From assembly GCA_035235625.1 (NCBI GenBank), contig CP141143.1, positions 24,535,092-24,599,091 on the forward strand: DNA of 64,000 nucleotides. The letters run 5' to 3'. The notes below the pieces were generated by a model. That model searched no databases. It was given only the letters and a program-made list of their open reading frames with translations, and was not told the origin of the DNA. The position numbers were made by a program, and so were the translations under genes. Shown here piece by piece: positions 11,270 to 24,000 of the stretch (positions are counted from its first letter, which is position 1; each line of letters opens with the position of its first letter). This DNA is from Saururus chinensis (Eukaryota; Streptophyta; Magnoliopsida; Piperales; Saururaceae).

Positions 11270-14200
11270 CTTATAAAAGATATGAGACCCAGTTGAAACA
11301 TAGGAGGAGAGGAGAATGTAAAAAGACACATGGAGAATTTTATTTTATTTTTGTAAAAGAGACGAGACCTAAGTGAAACATAGGAGGAGAGGAGAACACA
11401 GAGAAATTACACAAGGAGAGACAGGAAGGAGAAGAGAGAAGGGATGTGAAATCTTTATTTTGTTTAATTGGTACGGAGTCTTAGACCAATTTTCAATTGT
11501 AACTATGCTTTACCCCATTAATCAATCTTTTATGCCATACTTTTCTCTTGGTACGTCTTTTGGTAACCTTCAATGCTTCTATCCTTGAATTGTTAGATTA
11601 CGTAAAGTGCTTGAGTATGTACACTATATAGTTCTGTCTAATTATAGTGGATTTCTTTATAGCGATATAACTTAATTGTATCTAATATCCATGCTTATAC
11701 GTGGTTATGCTTTGTTCTTCGTGAATCCTTGGTTTAGATTTCTTAGTCTTGAAATCATCACATAAGAGGGCTGATGGCTGATTGGTATAGCTGTTTGATT
11801 ATTTAGTTATAGTGCATGAAAAGTTAAATTGTATGTTGCTAATCATGGAAACAACAAGAAGTCTTTCTTCAAATTAAAAAGCTTGACCAGAGGAGAAGAA
11901 TTGCAAATCTGAGTTCCCTGGTTAAATTGTGGTGGACTTGGGTAGAGTTCCTTTTAAAAGGTAAGAACACCTAAGAGAAGAAGTGCCTTCTCCACTTGCC
12001 ATAGGAATATGGCCGATGTCCATTAATAACCCATGTTGGCATTTCTCCTTCTATGGTCTATAACAGAGTCCTAATTCTTTGAACTAAATGGAGGTTGAAG
12101 ACAATTAGTTCAAGATTTAATTCGTGAACCCAATCTAATTTTAAGAAAGTAAAACCAAAAGACAACATCTAGACCCTGTTCACCACCGTAAAAATGTTAG
12201 AAAATTCTATAAATTTATGGAATTTCCCTAGAGTCCTAATGAACGTCCCCACAAATATTAGAGCTAAATAAAATCCACAAAAAGGTGTATAATTATGGTT
12301 TTAGCCTTATGAGTTAATCATAACAAGCTTACTAAACAAGACATAGTTCAGTGAATAATATTAAAAATAAAAATTTATCAATTTTACTATAGTGTTATCA
12401 GTTATGACTATTTGAAGAATTTATATGTAAGACTTTAGGCCAAACAAAGTTTCCAATAAATTATAAAAATTATGAAGGTACCCTTAGGTTTGGACATATC
12501 TAATTGTATTTATGCTTAATGTTTAAAAGCTTAAATCAGTAACTAAGGCTATTGGCTACCTATGAACATACTTAGAAAACTTTGAATCCAATGGAAGAGC
12601 ACTAGAGGCTGTTTGAATATGAATTAACTAAAATACTCCTAATGAGACATTAAGGTTAAACCGTATTGAACTAAAGAGTAAACTTTCTAATGAGCATAGA
12701 AGAAAAAAGTAAGCAAATTAAGATGCTTATGAGAATTCATAAATGAGGCGTTAGGGCTCGAGGGCACTAGATCTTTGAGAACTAATGTTAGTCTTTGATA
12801 ATTGTTGTGATCAAGTTATGTATATGATTGGGCTATTATACACATGTTGAATGGAGATGTTTAGCATTAGAAATTCAATAATATAAGTTCATAGATCATG
12901 TTAAAAGTTATATAGTTGATAGTCATGTTATATGTTGTATGCATAGGAATATGCTTACATAGAGGATGTTTTATGTTATGTAGAGTCCCCAAGTTTAAGA
13001 TTTCATGATTCATGATAAACATGTCTGTTTTGGTGAATCCATGTATTTAATGATAAATTAGGTATATGTTACACTTGTACCATGGGTGGTTCAACATATT
13101 ATTTCTTTTTATCTCTTTTACGGGCATGTGAAAGGAGTGTCTTGCATAAAAGGTAGATCTAGGTATTAATAACCAACCTTGAGAGGTTGACAAGGGATAG
13201 TTAAAGCTTAGTATGAGTGTCTTTAACTTTAGGTTTAAGATAAAAGATTACCCAAGTGCCATGTTTGGGATGAAGGTGAACCCAGCCTTTGAAAATTCTC
13301 TTTAGGTTTTTACTGGTCATACCGAGTGCATGCTAATGAACAACCACAACTCTCTTGCATCAACACAAATCACATATCACACAGCTAATTCTTTGAGAGG
13401 TTAAGGGAAAATGAGCTATTTGTGAGTACTATGATTGAAACGTTATATTATGTTATGTTATTCATATGATGGTGATGTATCAATTTATCATACATTGGAT
13501 TAGAATGTGATCATATGATTTTGACTCTACATGTTCTATGTTTGTTTTAGTTTATATACATATTCTATTTGAGTTATTATTTTAGAAAGTTATTAAATGA
13601 TATAGAGCATATGTGATTGATAATTATCGTACTAAGCATAATTAGTCTTTTTCATAATGTATGCATGTTATGTAAATGAAAAGTTGTGAGATGCATTTCA
13701 CGTAATATCATGTTAGTGCACTTAAAACTACGTATGGATCCAGTCCTCTTCTACCTTTAAGTGGTACGTAGGCAGTTGATGTCAGACGATATTGATCTTA
13801 TCCAAATCTTAGGTTACTGATATTTTCTTGTAAGATGCAAGTATTTAGTCATCTTCATGATTTAATTCGTTGACATGATAATAAACCTAACCAAAGGTCA
13901 TGGCAAATGAACAACCAGGTTTTCTTGAGAAATTCTAGGCACTAAGAATATTTTAGTATAACCTGTATAATGGTTAGTCTGGTAAGATCATTTGATTATG
14001 TATAAAAAAATTCCTCTAAAAAATTGGATCGTTACAATTATTACCTTCGTTGCTACAATCTCATGAGGATCAAATGCACATTTTTGCTTTTATTTCTTTA
14101 TTTCTTAATTAGGAATGACAAAATAATGTTGAAATAGAACCCAATGCAGGGTTATGTACATCTCTAGATCCTATTGTTTTGGCGCTGATGGGAGTAAAAC

Positions 14201-14441
14201 CTGCAATTCATAATATTCTCAATTTTCCCGTGATCATTTGGGGCTGCATTCACTTATATGTACCATGTTGAAGGAAAATAATCTAACATGATATATAAAG
14301 GTTGTGATTGTCTCTATATACTATGTTAGGAGCTTCATGTAGCATCATGGTCCTAAGCACTAGTCGTGGAGCCTGATCAAACTAGACGTGTCTTTTACAT
14401 TATGCTTGCTTTCTTTTAGGTGAGTCCAAAAGTAAATGATA
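11270..14441. other. Long gene-free spacer
   Basis: No gene is supported over 3.2 kb. Near the left edge a ~33-base segment (gagacc..agtgaaacataggaggagaggagaa) occurs twice, about 80 bases apart, at 11284 and 11365. A TTACA-ending stretch near 14036 (ggatcgttaca) resembles an LTR 3' end, but no matching start was found. The composition (AT-rich, few long frames) is that of old transposon debris. Confidence 0.55.
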
Positions 14442-14541
14442 CCTCCCTCCATCCCACATTAATAGCTCTATTAATTTTAAAAAAAATAAAATAAATTTAT
14501 TTTGAAAAACCAATAGAGCTATTAATGTGGGAAAGAGGGAG
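14442..14541. mobile_element. Stowaway-type MITE (Tc1/mariner), ~100 bp
   Basis: A near-perfect hairpin begins CTCCCTCCATCCCACATTAA and ends TTAATGTGGGAAAGAGGGAG, with TA dinucleotides at both edges (14440-14441, 14542-14543). This is the standard plant Stowaway terminus. The arms are about 40 bases with a very short loop. Confidence 0.88.
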
Positions 14542-15815
14542 TATTTGGCAACGTTCAAATGGCAACTGATTTTAAGAAATGTTCAATGTGTCATAAAAGG
14601 GGGCACAAGGAGGGAGTTAACAACTTATGGTATTGTAAGGTTAATTATGCACAAGGAGGGAGTTAGGAAAATGGATATTAGAAGCCAATGTATTTGTAAG
14701 CCTTAGGGAGCCACTGTTGGGAATTGAGTCAAATCGGGTCAAATCAGGTCGGCTCGACTTTAACCCACACTTAAATTAGGCCAGGTTGTGACCCAACCCT
14801 ATTTATTTAACAGGTTGAAAATATAAACCCTAATTTTACTTAGGTCGGGTCAGTTCGGGTATGCGGATAACCCTACCTTTTTTTAATTATTTGAGAATTG
14901 AAGAGAGAGCATTGCAACATTATAAGATACACTACCAAAAGTATAAGAATTGCACGTTAGTTATTAATTGACTATCTAATAAAATAAAATTTTAAGATAA
15001 ACTAAAATTTAAAAAAAAATATTTTTAATCTCACTTAGGGTCAAAGTCGAGTTGTACGGGTTATGCAAGTAAATCACCACCCAACCATATTTTTAGAATA
15101 TGTAAAATTCTAAAACCCTAACCATGACTATATTCTTAATCCAGTGCAGGCTAATCGGGTCGAGGTATACAAGACAGGTTGAATTTCTTAGCTCTATAGG
15201 GAGACACTTGGTCCTATACGAAAGACTAGAAGTTCCATAGCAGATAATATTTTCTTTTTTAAAGAGGGGTGTCCCCATCCTTCCAAATTAAGATCTCTTT
15301 AGAAAAGACAGGGCAACCAGCCTCCTGAAGTGTATTGTATCTCGTTGTCAATGCAGTGGGGCTCATAATAAACTTACTCATCATATGTAATAGGTAAAAT
15401 GGTATAATTCTGGGTGGTGTCAAATGGAATGGGTTTTCTTGTCGTGACAGATATAAATATAAGATAATAAGAATTTCTAAATAGTCTAAAATGAATAAAA
15501 ATAAATTTTAAGCCTCGTAGAAGAGAATATGTTTGTACAAATGTACACATTTTTTTAAATTTTTTTTTAGAAGGCATTCTATCACAAGGAAAATATCCCA
15601 ACACCTCACGCAGAGGCATCAACCGAGGGCAACTCCAAAACAGGAGTCTCCCCAATCCACACATTTGGACTCTCTAAGAGCCTTGCCTTTTAGGCAAGAC
15701 AGTGTGCCACTCCATTTCTTTCCCCCGTGATGTGAGCAAAACTAATAGAATTTAAGGTCTTCCCCCATGTAAGAGTTTCTTGTAGGGAAAGGCATTGACA
15801 AGAAAATTTTCTAAT
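14542..15815. other. Spacer with remnants of GGGTC-rich repeat
   Basis: The stretch 14715-15180 has several 'tcgggtc', 'aggtcggctcgac' and 'cgggtcgag' words on both strands, like subterminal regions of hAT elements. No clean inverted termini or target duplication were found. Nothing else is recognised. Confidence 0.45.
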
Positions 15816-16524
15816 CTAGTTCTGAAATTTTTGAATGACTAGCAAATAATCGTCCTCTACAAATAAATCCCTCATGCCCAGCTCCACACCAAACCGAATG
15901 ACAAACATTAGTGCATATATCTCCACATCCTCAGCCTCCAGCACCTCCCTTTCCATTCTGCTTATGTAAGCTAGCACGTTACTATCCTCATTTCTTATGC
16001 AAATTCTAATGTCAGACCTTCCTAACTCTTTAAAAATCGGTCCATCATAATTCACCTTTACTTTTCTACAAAAAGCGGGACCAACACTCGCAATGACATT
16101 CTCCAACATGTATGTGCCCCCCTTACAATCCATGCTCGTGTATAAGTTGTCTCTATCTCCCCCGGCCTTGCAAGACAGATTAGAAAAAACCTCCAATGGC
16201 TCCCACCGCTGGTCCATTATTATTTAAGCTCCATAAATGTTTCATCTCATAGACCATTAACAACTTCACAGCCCCAAATAGCATGAGTTGCAAATTCTGA
16301 GTATTTCCCACATAACTCACACCATACACATAGTCTTCTCCGCAAATTTACCTTTGATGGAATGATATTTTTATATAATCTTCATGCAAACAATCTAATC
16401 TTTGGAAGGACATCAAGGTGACCATATCCCCCCCTAATATCCATCTTTGTACTGAGGAAGTAGGCAATCCTCATTGAAATTTTTAAAATGATATCCCTTT
16501 CATGAGGCAGAAACACATGATAGA
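15816..16524 (-). pseudogene. L1-type LINE ORF2, C-terminal fragment (zf-RVT and RNase H-like)
   Basis: On the minus strand, 16240-16440 reads as the zinc-binding tail of plant LINE reverse transcriptases (LPKIRLFAW-like, then RRRLCVWCELCGKYSEFATHAIWGCEVVNGL). The frame 15816-16217 is the plant RNase H-like domain usually fused to it: VKVNYDGPIFKE, then an acidic EAEDVEIYALMF, then LFVEDD. The blocks lie in different frames with stops between, so it is dead. The upstream part resumes at 18347, beyond an inserted hAT element. RT proper is not present in the window. Confidence 0.82.
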
Positions 16525-18346
16525 TAGGGTTAGTAATCAGGCCGGGCTCAGGCCCGCCTGATCCCATTTGTTTAGAGCCCAAGCCCGTTAAGCCTGATTA
16601 CTCATAGCCCATTTAAAGGCAAACAGTTATGAACTAGTCACGGGCTCTTAACGGGCTATAATTACATTCAACTTAAAAAGAGTTATTTTTAGCCTCATAA
16701 TAAGATGTAACTTAAATATACCGTAAATTTTGATTATTGGGGTCAAATATTTATTAAAAATTACTATTTTATTATTTTTTAAATAAAAGATAAATATAAA
16801 ATTTTAAATCCTATTTAGATATTAAACCATCTCAATGGATTAGGCCTACTTAATGCATTTTTTAAAGGGGTTTCAATTTCCCTTGCCTAATGCAGTTATT
16901 GTTTCGTATTTTTTTAATTGGCTCATATGCATCAAATTAGTACGAGTCAATCAATGGTGTAATTTTGATTGTTATGAGGTCAAATGTGATTTAGATGCTA
17001 TATAATACTTAAAAAGCACTTAAAAGACATGAAAGACTGTATTGACCGATACGTATTAATAATTTTTTGATTTTTTACCAAAAGTTTATATGTATCGGCC
17101 ATACTATATCGATATGACTGATGCGTATCGATATGGTATTAAAAATAATTTTTTTTAAAAAAAAACACAATTTAAACTCAGCTTTTTTGAAAGTTTAAGT
17201 CTTTGTTATATTAAAAATAATATTTTTAAAGTTATATGAAATCAATAGAGGTAGGTTCATATAATTTACATAATTATTATTTTTACATATGGTGCTCCAC
17301 AACTATGCATTTACTTCATATAATTATGACCCGTATCAATTGATACGGCATTCTACGGTTTTATTATACTTTAAAATAAGTACTATAATAATATATTATT
17401 AATTATAATACTTTTCATGTTTATAAAAGTGTTTATGTCCATTTCGATGCATACCAAGCATATCATCGACGCATACCCATATCTATAGTCATTGTCATTT
17501 ATATCGATATGGCATTTCATGCTTAAGAATGAAAAAAATAACTTTGAAAGCTAAATTCTAAATTAGAAGAGTGAATTTGAAAGCTAAGTTGGCATCCCAA
17601 AAAAGAGTTGCCTTTGATCTAGTTGACTGTTTATACCAAAACAGAGTTGACATAGATTGAAATAATTTACTTATTATCCTATTCGCCATTGCCATATGAG
17701 TGTGGATTCTTTTAAGCCATGTGATGGTAGTGGCTTGATAACAATGAAAATATTTTGTACATAATATAATTTATCTGCTTATGATTTATTATAGCTCATT
17801 CTTCCCTAGGCATAAGCATAATTTTGAAATAGCCTTATGATCAAATCTTATTTCAATGCTTTTATTCTTTTTATCTGGGCTAGTAGCTATTTAAAACTGA
17901 GAAATGTAGCTATTGCCTTCTTCAATACCAACAATCAATATGCCCAGCAACAAAAGCATTATCCATAATGCACAAGACAACCTGCTTCATATTAAGATCG
18001 AATCGCAACTTCCTCATATCATAATAAGAACTAAACTCCAGCAGCTAAATAAGAACTAATAAGAGCTAATAGTTTATGCTTAGAGAAGCTGTCCACTGGA
18101 GAGGAACGAAGGATTCGGGAGCGAAGCACCAAACAACGATGGTGAGGAACTCGAGCAGGCGAAGGAGGTGGATTCAGGTTTGGGAGGCGAGAAGGAAAAT
18201 CAAAAAGTAGGACTTATCGAGCCCCCACAGTCGAGCCTGAACCCAATTTATTTTATGAGAGCTTGATAACAACCCGTTTGTATCTGTTTATACGAGCTTG
18301 GGCCAGGCCAATCAAACAGGCTCAAGGCCCATTTGCCAGCCCTAAA
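16525..18346. mobile_element. hAT-type transposon inserted in the LINE, ~1.8 kb, no transposase
   Basis: The left end is TAGGGTTAGTAATCAGGCCG. The right end, reverse-complemented, is TAGGGCTGGCAAATGGGCC. Both ends continue into 'gggctcaggccc / aggctcaaggccc' words. Left flank ATGATAGA and right flank TTGATAGA agree at 7 of 8 bases if the right boundary is set at 18346. LINE coding sequence continues on each side, which confirms the insertion. There is no coding frame inside. Confidence 0.75.
17028..17521. mobile_element. Possible nested MITE with GTATCGATA words
   Basis: Edges CATGAAAGACTGTATTGACC and, from the right on the other strand, CATGAAATGCCATATCGA form a loose inverted repeat. The inside has many 'tatcgatatg', 'gatacgtat' and 'gatgcgtatcg' words. 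The flanks 'cttaaaag' and 'cttaagaa' look like a decayed 8-bp duplication. The call is weak. Confidence 0.4.
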
Positions 18347-18445
18347 TTGATAGATCGTAGGCATTTTTCACCCATACCCAACATCATCAATCAACTCCGA
18401 TACCGTGGCATCTGCCTTACTAGCGAGATCAAAGATGATACACTA
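18347..18445 (-). pseudogene. LINE ORF2 fragment, upstream of the hAT insertion
   Basis: The minus strand reads FDLASKADATVSELIDDVGYG, the conserved linker that precedes the zinc-binding tail in plant LINE ORF2 (normally ...VSELID..g.W). It joins across the hAT to YHVFLPHERDIILKISMRIA at 16440-16524. A stop replaces the usual Trp. Confidence 0.7.
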
Positions 18446-18699
18446 TAAATGGGCCAGGTAGACAATTTGATACACCAAATTTTATTGCCAATTAACAAAT
18501 AGGGTCAAGGCCAATCAGGCTCAAACATATTTGCTCTTTTTTTTTTTGCGTAGGTGTTCTATTACTTTTGGTTGATGTGGATTGTAACTTTTTTCCTAAG
18601 ATGAATCCTTTAGTGAAGGTTCATAAAACACAATCAACCTACTTTACCATCTAAATACTATTAATTAATAAGGCTCATTTTTTAAATTTGATTAGTCAA

Positions 18700-19191
18700 T
18701 AATATTTAAATGATGAAGTAAGTCATCGTGTATAAACCTTTACATCTTTACATCCTTATTACATTACTCTTTCTCTAAAAGCTTGAAATTGTGGGCTTAA
18801 AAAATAACATTATGAGATAAGCACTTAACCAACGGTCGAACATGGTATCAGAGGCATTATATATTTAAATGAGAAGCATTTTTAATTTTTTACTCTGACA
18901 ATAAGCTTAATTTAAGGAATACATGAGAGCCCTTCATCCATGAGACCTACGGTGTACATATTAGTACACATTGGAATTTAAATGATGAAGTAATCATGTA
19001 TGAACCTTTACATCCGTATTACATTACTCTTTCTCTAAAGGTTTGAACTTGTGGGCTAGAAAAAAACATTATGAGATAAGCACTTGACCAACATGGTATC
19101 CTGGGCTTTGCATGTTTAGATAGGATGCATTTTTAATTGGCTTTGACATTAAGCTCAATTTAAGGAATAAATAAGAGTTCTTCATCCATGG

Positions 19192-19195
<4 letters not shown>
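18700..19195. repeat. Two direct copies (~250 bp) of an LTR-edge-like sequence
   Basis: 18709-18950 and 18975-19195 are head-to-tail relatives. Each has 'gatgaagtaa.tcat.gtat.aacctttacatc', 'attacattactctttctctaaa', 'cattatgagataagcactt.accaac', a 'catggtatc' word and 'ttcatccatg'. The 'catggtatcagagg' in the first copy resembles an initiator-Met primer-binding site, so these may be LTR/PBS junction remnants. Confidence 0.55.

Positions 19196-19236
<41 letters not shown>
19194..19236. repeat. (TA)n microsatellite
   Basis: An uninterrupted TA run of about 40 bases lies some 165 bases downstream of the stop codon of the minus-strand multidomain gene. Confidence 0.98.
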
Positions 19237-19241
<5 letters not shown>

Positions 19242-19400
19242 TTTATGTTAGGCTCAAAAGGAGTATGAAAAACTCTTCCAACTAATGACTGACAGACCAT
19301 CTATACTAAGCTAAAAACTCTTATTTACTCCTTACACAAGGCAAAGACATTACTATCCAATTGGAATGGTAGCAAACTTGTATAGTGTCCCCATATCTAG

Positions 19401-21099
19401 TCACCTTGACCTAACAATCTCTTCCTTCATTGCAAGTGAGAGTGCACTCAAACTGCCCCCAGCCTCAACCCTCACCCCAGGCATACACACAGCCCTGCTC
19501 CCCACAAACCCTCCCTCCCCAACCCTGACCTTCCCAAACTTCACCTTCCCTCCCTCCCCCTCATATATGTGCCCAAACAGCACTGCCCCCCTCCCCACAC
19601 ACCCACCCCTTCCTACCTCCACCATCTCTGGGTTCAGTGTGGCCCCCATGCTGTCCACATACCCTCCCATCATCCCTGACCCCATCAGCCTCATCCACAC
19701 CCCAAACAGCTGGGACCCACATGTCATCTCCATGAAGTAGTCCCCCACCACTGTCCTCACTGCCTGCCATACAGTGTCCATGAACACCTCCCTGCTCCAT
19801 ATCAGCACAGTCTCTCCTTCCCCCTTCTTCCCCACCAAGACCCACTTCCCCGCTATGCAGACCAGTGTTGCCAAGAGCCCTGAAGAAACCCAGAAGCATG
19901 GCAGCATCCAGTGGAGTGGGAGCTGCTGCTTCTCTTTCATGGACAGCATCCAACTCAAGGGAGGATACACCGCCAGGCCCAAGAGGAAATATGGCACAAG
20001 TGTTTGTAGAAATGGCTGAAAGAGGGTAGCCCACACGGTCTGGTACCAACTCCTGGCCAGCGTGACATTGGGAGGGGAACGAGCATTGTCCCTGGTCATG
20101 GCAGCTGCCATTGGGCATCCGGAGAGGTCGATCCTGACGTCGGACTGGCCCAGGAAGGCGCGCCAGGACGGAGGCAGTGGGGCACCGTTGCGTAAGTGCT
20201 GGCAGATTTCGTACACCAGAGACCGGCCATGATCGATGGACGCGCTTTCGCTGCAGGAGGTTGCCTTGATTATGTCCAGCTCGTGAGTCCGGAGGTAGGG
20301 GTTAAATTCCAGCTGCTCTGACTCTTCAGTACTTAAATTCTGATCAATGGTGATCGTGCCCACATCAATGTAGGGGAATTGGGATTCATCCCATGGTCGG
20401 GTGCAATCCAGTGCCTCCTCCCGCTCGGCGTCATCTGTGGGCACAGGCCGGAGTTGCAATTGGAACACGTATTGGACGCCGCCGGGAGAACTCACCCTGC
20501 GCTGGAAGTCGTCAGCAAGGAAGAGCAACGGCCGGGTGTCTTTGTCGTTCCTGGGTATGGCACCGGTCTCGGGCGGGAGGATTCCGATGGGTTCCACCTT
20601 ACCAGAGTCTTCCTCGATGTGCTCATCTGCCGGGCGAAGCTTGAATTTGGCGTACATCTCCAGGCCGCCAGAGCATCGGAGGAGGCGGGTGATATTAGAA
20701 TAGTAATGCAGCTCGGCGTAGGAGTCAGCGTTCCGGAGGGATCCCCACACGGCGTCACGGATGTGCGGCGTCCGCGCCACCTGTGCCTCCCTCGCCGGCA
20801 ATCCGCAGGCCAGCCACGTCGCGAAATCACTAATCGTTTGAGCATAGAAGGCCTTGCCTGTCTTGAGAGTCAGGTCGAGGAGCGGCGGATGATCACCATT
20901 GCCGGCGTGGGATAGTATTCTGACAGCTGCGCCGCGCGCATCGATCCTCGCATCGTCGTCGGCGCTGAGGCTGTTGCTGTGCCGGATGACAACTGGGAAC
21001 GTTTTCCCGGCGCTGAAGATCTTGTGGTCAGGGAGCCCGGGCAGGTGGTCGAAGAGCTTGAGCTCGCCCTTGCCACTCACCCCAATCCGGTGGAAGTAC
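19401..21099 (-). other. Domain: catalase-like haem domain plus third membrane/beta-helix module (exon 8)
   Basis: Residues 1756-2320. YFHRIGVSGKGELKLFD matches the catalase 'R.vHa.G.gakG.f' segment, placing a distal His at 1758. FPVVIRHSNSLSADDDARIDARGAAVRIL matches the 'pv.vRfSn...D..rD.RGfA.K' block. DHGRSLVYEI carries the Arg-x3-Tyr proximal haem-ligand motif (Arg2047, Tyr2051). The His-to-Tyr spacing, 293 residues, is close to that of true catalases (about 283). Membrane segments (2111-2178) and hexapeptide repeats (LNPEMVEVGRGGCVGRGAVL, VRVGEGGFVGSRAVCMPG) end the protein. By family this is a haem peroxidase, peroxygenase or allene-oxide-synthase-like activity. The exon is distinctly GC-rich against the preceding exons. 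Confidence 0.85.
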
Positions 21100-24000
21100 C
21101 TGCAATACACCAAAAGCATATAAGCATTTCTCACTCAATTTTGAGCAGGAACATGTAATTATCATTGCATCAATTTCTTTTGCAGAAAGTAGTTCAATTG
21201 GCAAGCAGTGATTTGAACGTGGAAGTACCTGGATTTGACTTTCATGGTTGTGATGGCCAGGCTGGCGGCTAGGTTGCCGACGATCTTTTTGTATTTTGGG
21301 TCCATTTCTTCGATTCTTTCATCCACTGCATGGAGAGTGTTCTTCACCATGACTGGGGTCTGGGAACCGACGTAGACACCACCCATTTGCAGAATGGAAC
21401 CGGTAGGTGCGACTGACAAGGCCCCCAGGATCACATCTCGTTCTTGAACAGAGCCGGGGAGGATGAGGCTCTGGCTTCCGACCACAGAGTTGTCTTGGAT
21501 GTCAATTTTCTGGCGGGTGAAGCCGGTGGCTGAGTAGAACCCGGTGAGTATGCAGCTAAAGTCGCCGAGGTGGACTCCATTGCCGATGGAGATGAGTTGT
21601 GGGTCGGTCACTGGATTGATGGCCCTGATTGAACAGTGGCGGCCAATTTTGGCCCCCAGGAGGCGCAGGTACATGCAGAAGGCTTCCGTACCGGTGAGGA
21701 GATGGGCGAATCGGAGATGGCAGGCGGTGCTGATGCGGTGGCGGAGCCAGGCCTTGAAGTGGGTCTCTGTAGAATTTGGTGCTTTGGAGAGATATCGGGT
21801 AGAAATGGAGGTCAGGATGGCAAGAATTAGACCATGGGCAATGTAGGCGACTGCAAAGAAGACGGCGAAGGCTGCTGGATTGGAAGGGATGGTGGTGAAG
21901 ATGGTGGAGTAGGCGGCAAGAGCAGCAGGGGCCCAGTGAAATGATCCAGCAATGCAGAGGAAGGCCAGGACTTGAAGGGAAGGAGGAGCTTTAGAATAGT
22001 GTATGCACAGTAAGTAGAAGATAGAGGCAGAGAGAGAGCTGAGGAAGCCAACAGCATATATGCCCATGAATTGGTAGAAAGAATTTTCAATACGTTCAGC
22101 CTTTTCATCCTGCAAATAAAGACATTCACTGTAAGATTAGCAAGATAAATCCTGAAATACAAATCTCTAGGCTTCAGTGGCATAGGAAATGAAGATATGA
22201 ACGCCAAACAATTTTATAAGAGATGTTGGAGGGAAATACTTTTTGAGCTTTCCCAGCCTTGTGGGATTGGTAAATAGGCTTTCCTTTATCTGTCTTTTGC
22301 AATGGTGGCACATCTGCTGCTTCTCCCACAACACTTCCCTTCTGAACAACGGCATAAGGACCAATAAATGAATCCCGGCCAATTTTCACAGGGAAGAAGC
22401 TGAGTATGCCGTCCTTCACCTCATGACTTTGAATCAAAGCACCCTCTGCAATGACAGCTCCATCTCCTATCAAAACCAGAGATGGGTCTGTGATGTCAAT
22501 TGTGTCAAGAAGAACAGAGGAACCAATCCGGGCACCCAATATCCCAAACCAGTAGTTCAGGAATGCTGTTCCTCTTAAGTGAACGGCTAGTTCTTTTCCT
22601 GCAACCTCTTGGGCCTTGTAAAGCACCCACCACTTCACAAAATCCGTGGACCAGATGGAGATCTCAGGTGTCAATGTGTAGTTTGGTTGGAGAAAGGATT
22701 TCCCAAAAAGAGATATGCTTACGCAGGTGAGGAACATGTAGAGGATCCATGCAAGGGGAGCCAAAAGTGGGGGGATGCAGAAATTAAGGAATGAGAAGGT
22801 GCCCAACAGAGTGTTGGCAGTGGAAAGCAAACTCAAAAATGCAGAGGTCGAGAGATAGGCAGGAAGAATGAGCAATGCTGATATGTAAACAATACCTAAA
22901 AGTTGCAGGAATCCAATACCCAGTTTCCAGAAGGTTGAGATTTCCACCGGCTCAATGGGACTGGTCAAAGGTTCAGAATGATCAGTTGGATTAGTTGCAA
23001 GGAGAGGCTCAGATTTCATCAGAAGATTCGCCGAGAAACTGGCCAAGTCTTCAATACAGGTAGCTGTGAAAATGTCCACAGCCCCAACTGGAACCCCAAG
23101 GAAATCAGACAACTTTTGTGCTGCTCTAACTACCCCAATCGAATCAATCCCATATGCGACCAGACTCTCGGTAGCTGTAATCTTTGCAGCTGCAATACCT
23201 GTTTGCTCTGAGACCAGCTTCTTCAGGAAGTCTATGATCTCATCCTTAGTTTTCCTACCATTCTGAGGAAGAGGGAGTGGTCTGCTGAGGAGATTGCGAG
23301 GAGTTTTGCCCTCCTTACATGTACCTGTGCTAAAAGATCTAAGAAGAGACTTCTGCATGGAACCTGCATCTGTCACCAAATTGAGACTCCCATCAGTAAA
23401 TTGCTTCAGGCACTCAAACCGCCGTATTTTACCTGAAGTAGTTTTGCTGATAGTCCTAGGCTTAATTAACTTGACAGAAGCCACAGGAACGCCATGCTCT
23501 TCTGCCACTTTATTTTGAATTTGTTCAACAATTTCCTTGTCCACAGATTTACCTTCTCTAACCTCTGCAATCACAACCAGTCCGATCTGATCAGAGCTTT
23601 CTGGGACAACAATACCCTTTTCTGTTAGAACTTCTTCAGGAACACCAATCACAGCACAGCAACCAGGGCGCAGGACTTCAGACGAGTTTTCGACAGTCTT
23701 TTCTACATCAGCTGAGTATATATTTCTCCCTCCAACAATGATGAGGTCCTTGATTCTTCCGGTAATGAAAAGCTTCCCATCTATAACTCTTCCCAGATCT
23801 CCAGTTCTGGTAAATTTTTTGCAAGGGCGGTTGGGAAGAACGTTGCCAAATGTTTGCTGGCTCAGTTCTTGCTTACCCCAGTACCCAATTCCGGCACTGG
23901 GACTGCTGATCCATATTTCACCTTCTTTTCCATGCTCTTCTTGTTCTACACCTGTTTCTGGATCAACAATTTGAATCTCAACATCTGGATCATCTGAATG

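Noticed and set aside
14020-14036. LTR 3' end (ggatcgttaca)
   Set aside because: No matching TG start, primer site or duplication found nearby.
19561-20118. Second minus-strand frame of 185 codons inside exon 8
   Set aside because: It is the shifted frame of the membrane/beta-helix coding sequence, with no family resemblance.
20379-20915. Long plus-strand open frames opposite exon 8 of the multidomain gene
   Set aside because: They exist because the exon is GC-rich; they show no domain and overlap well-supported coding sequence on the other strand.
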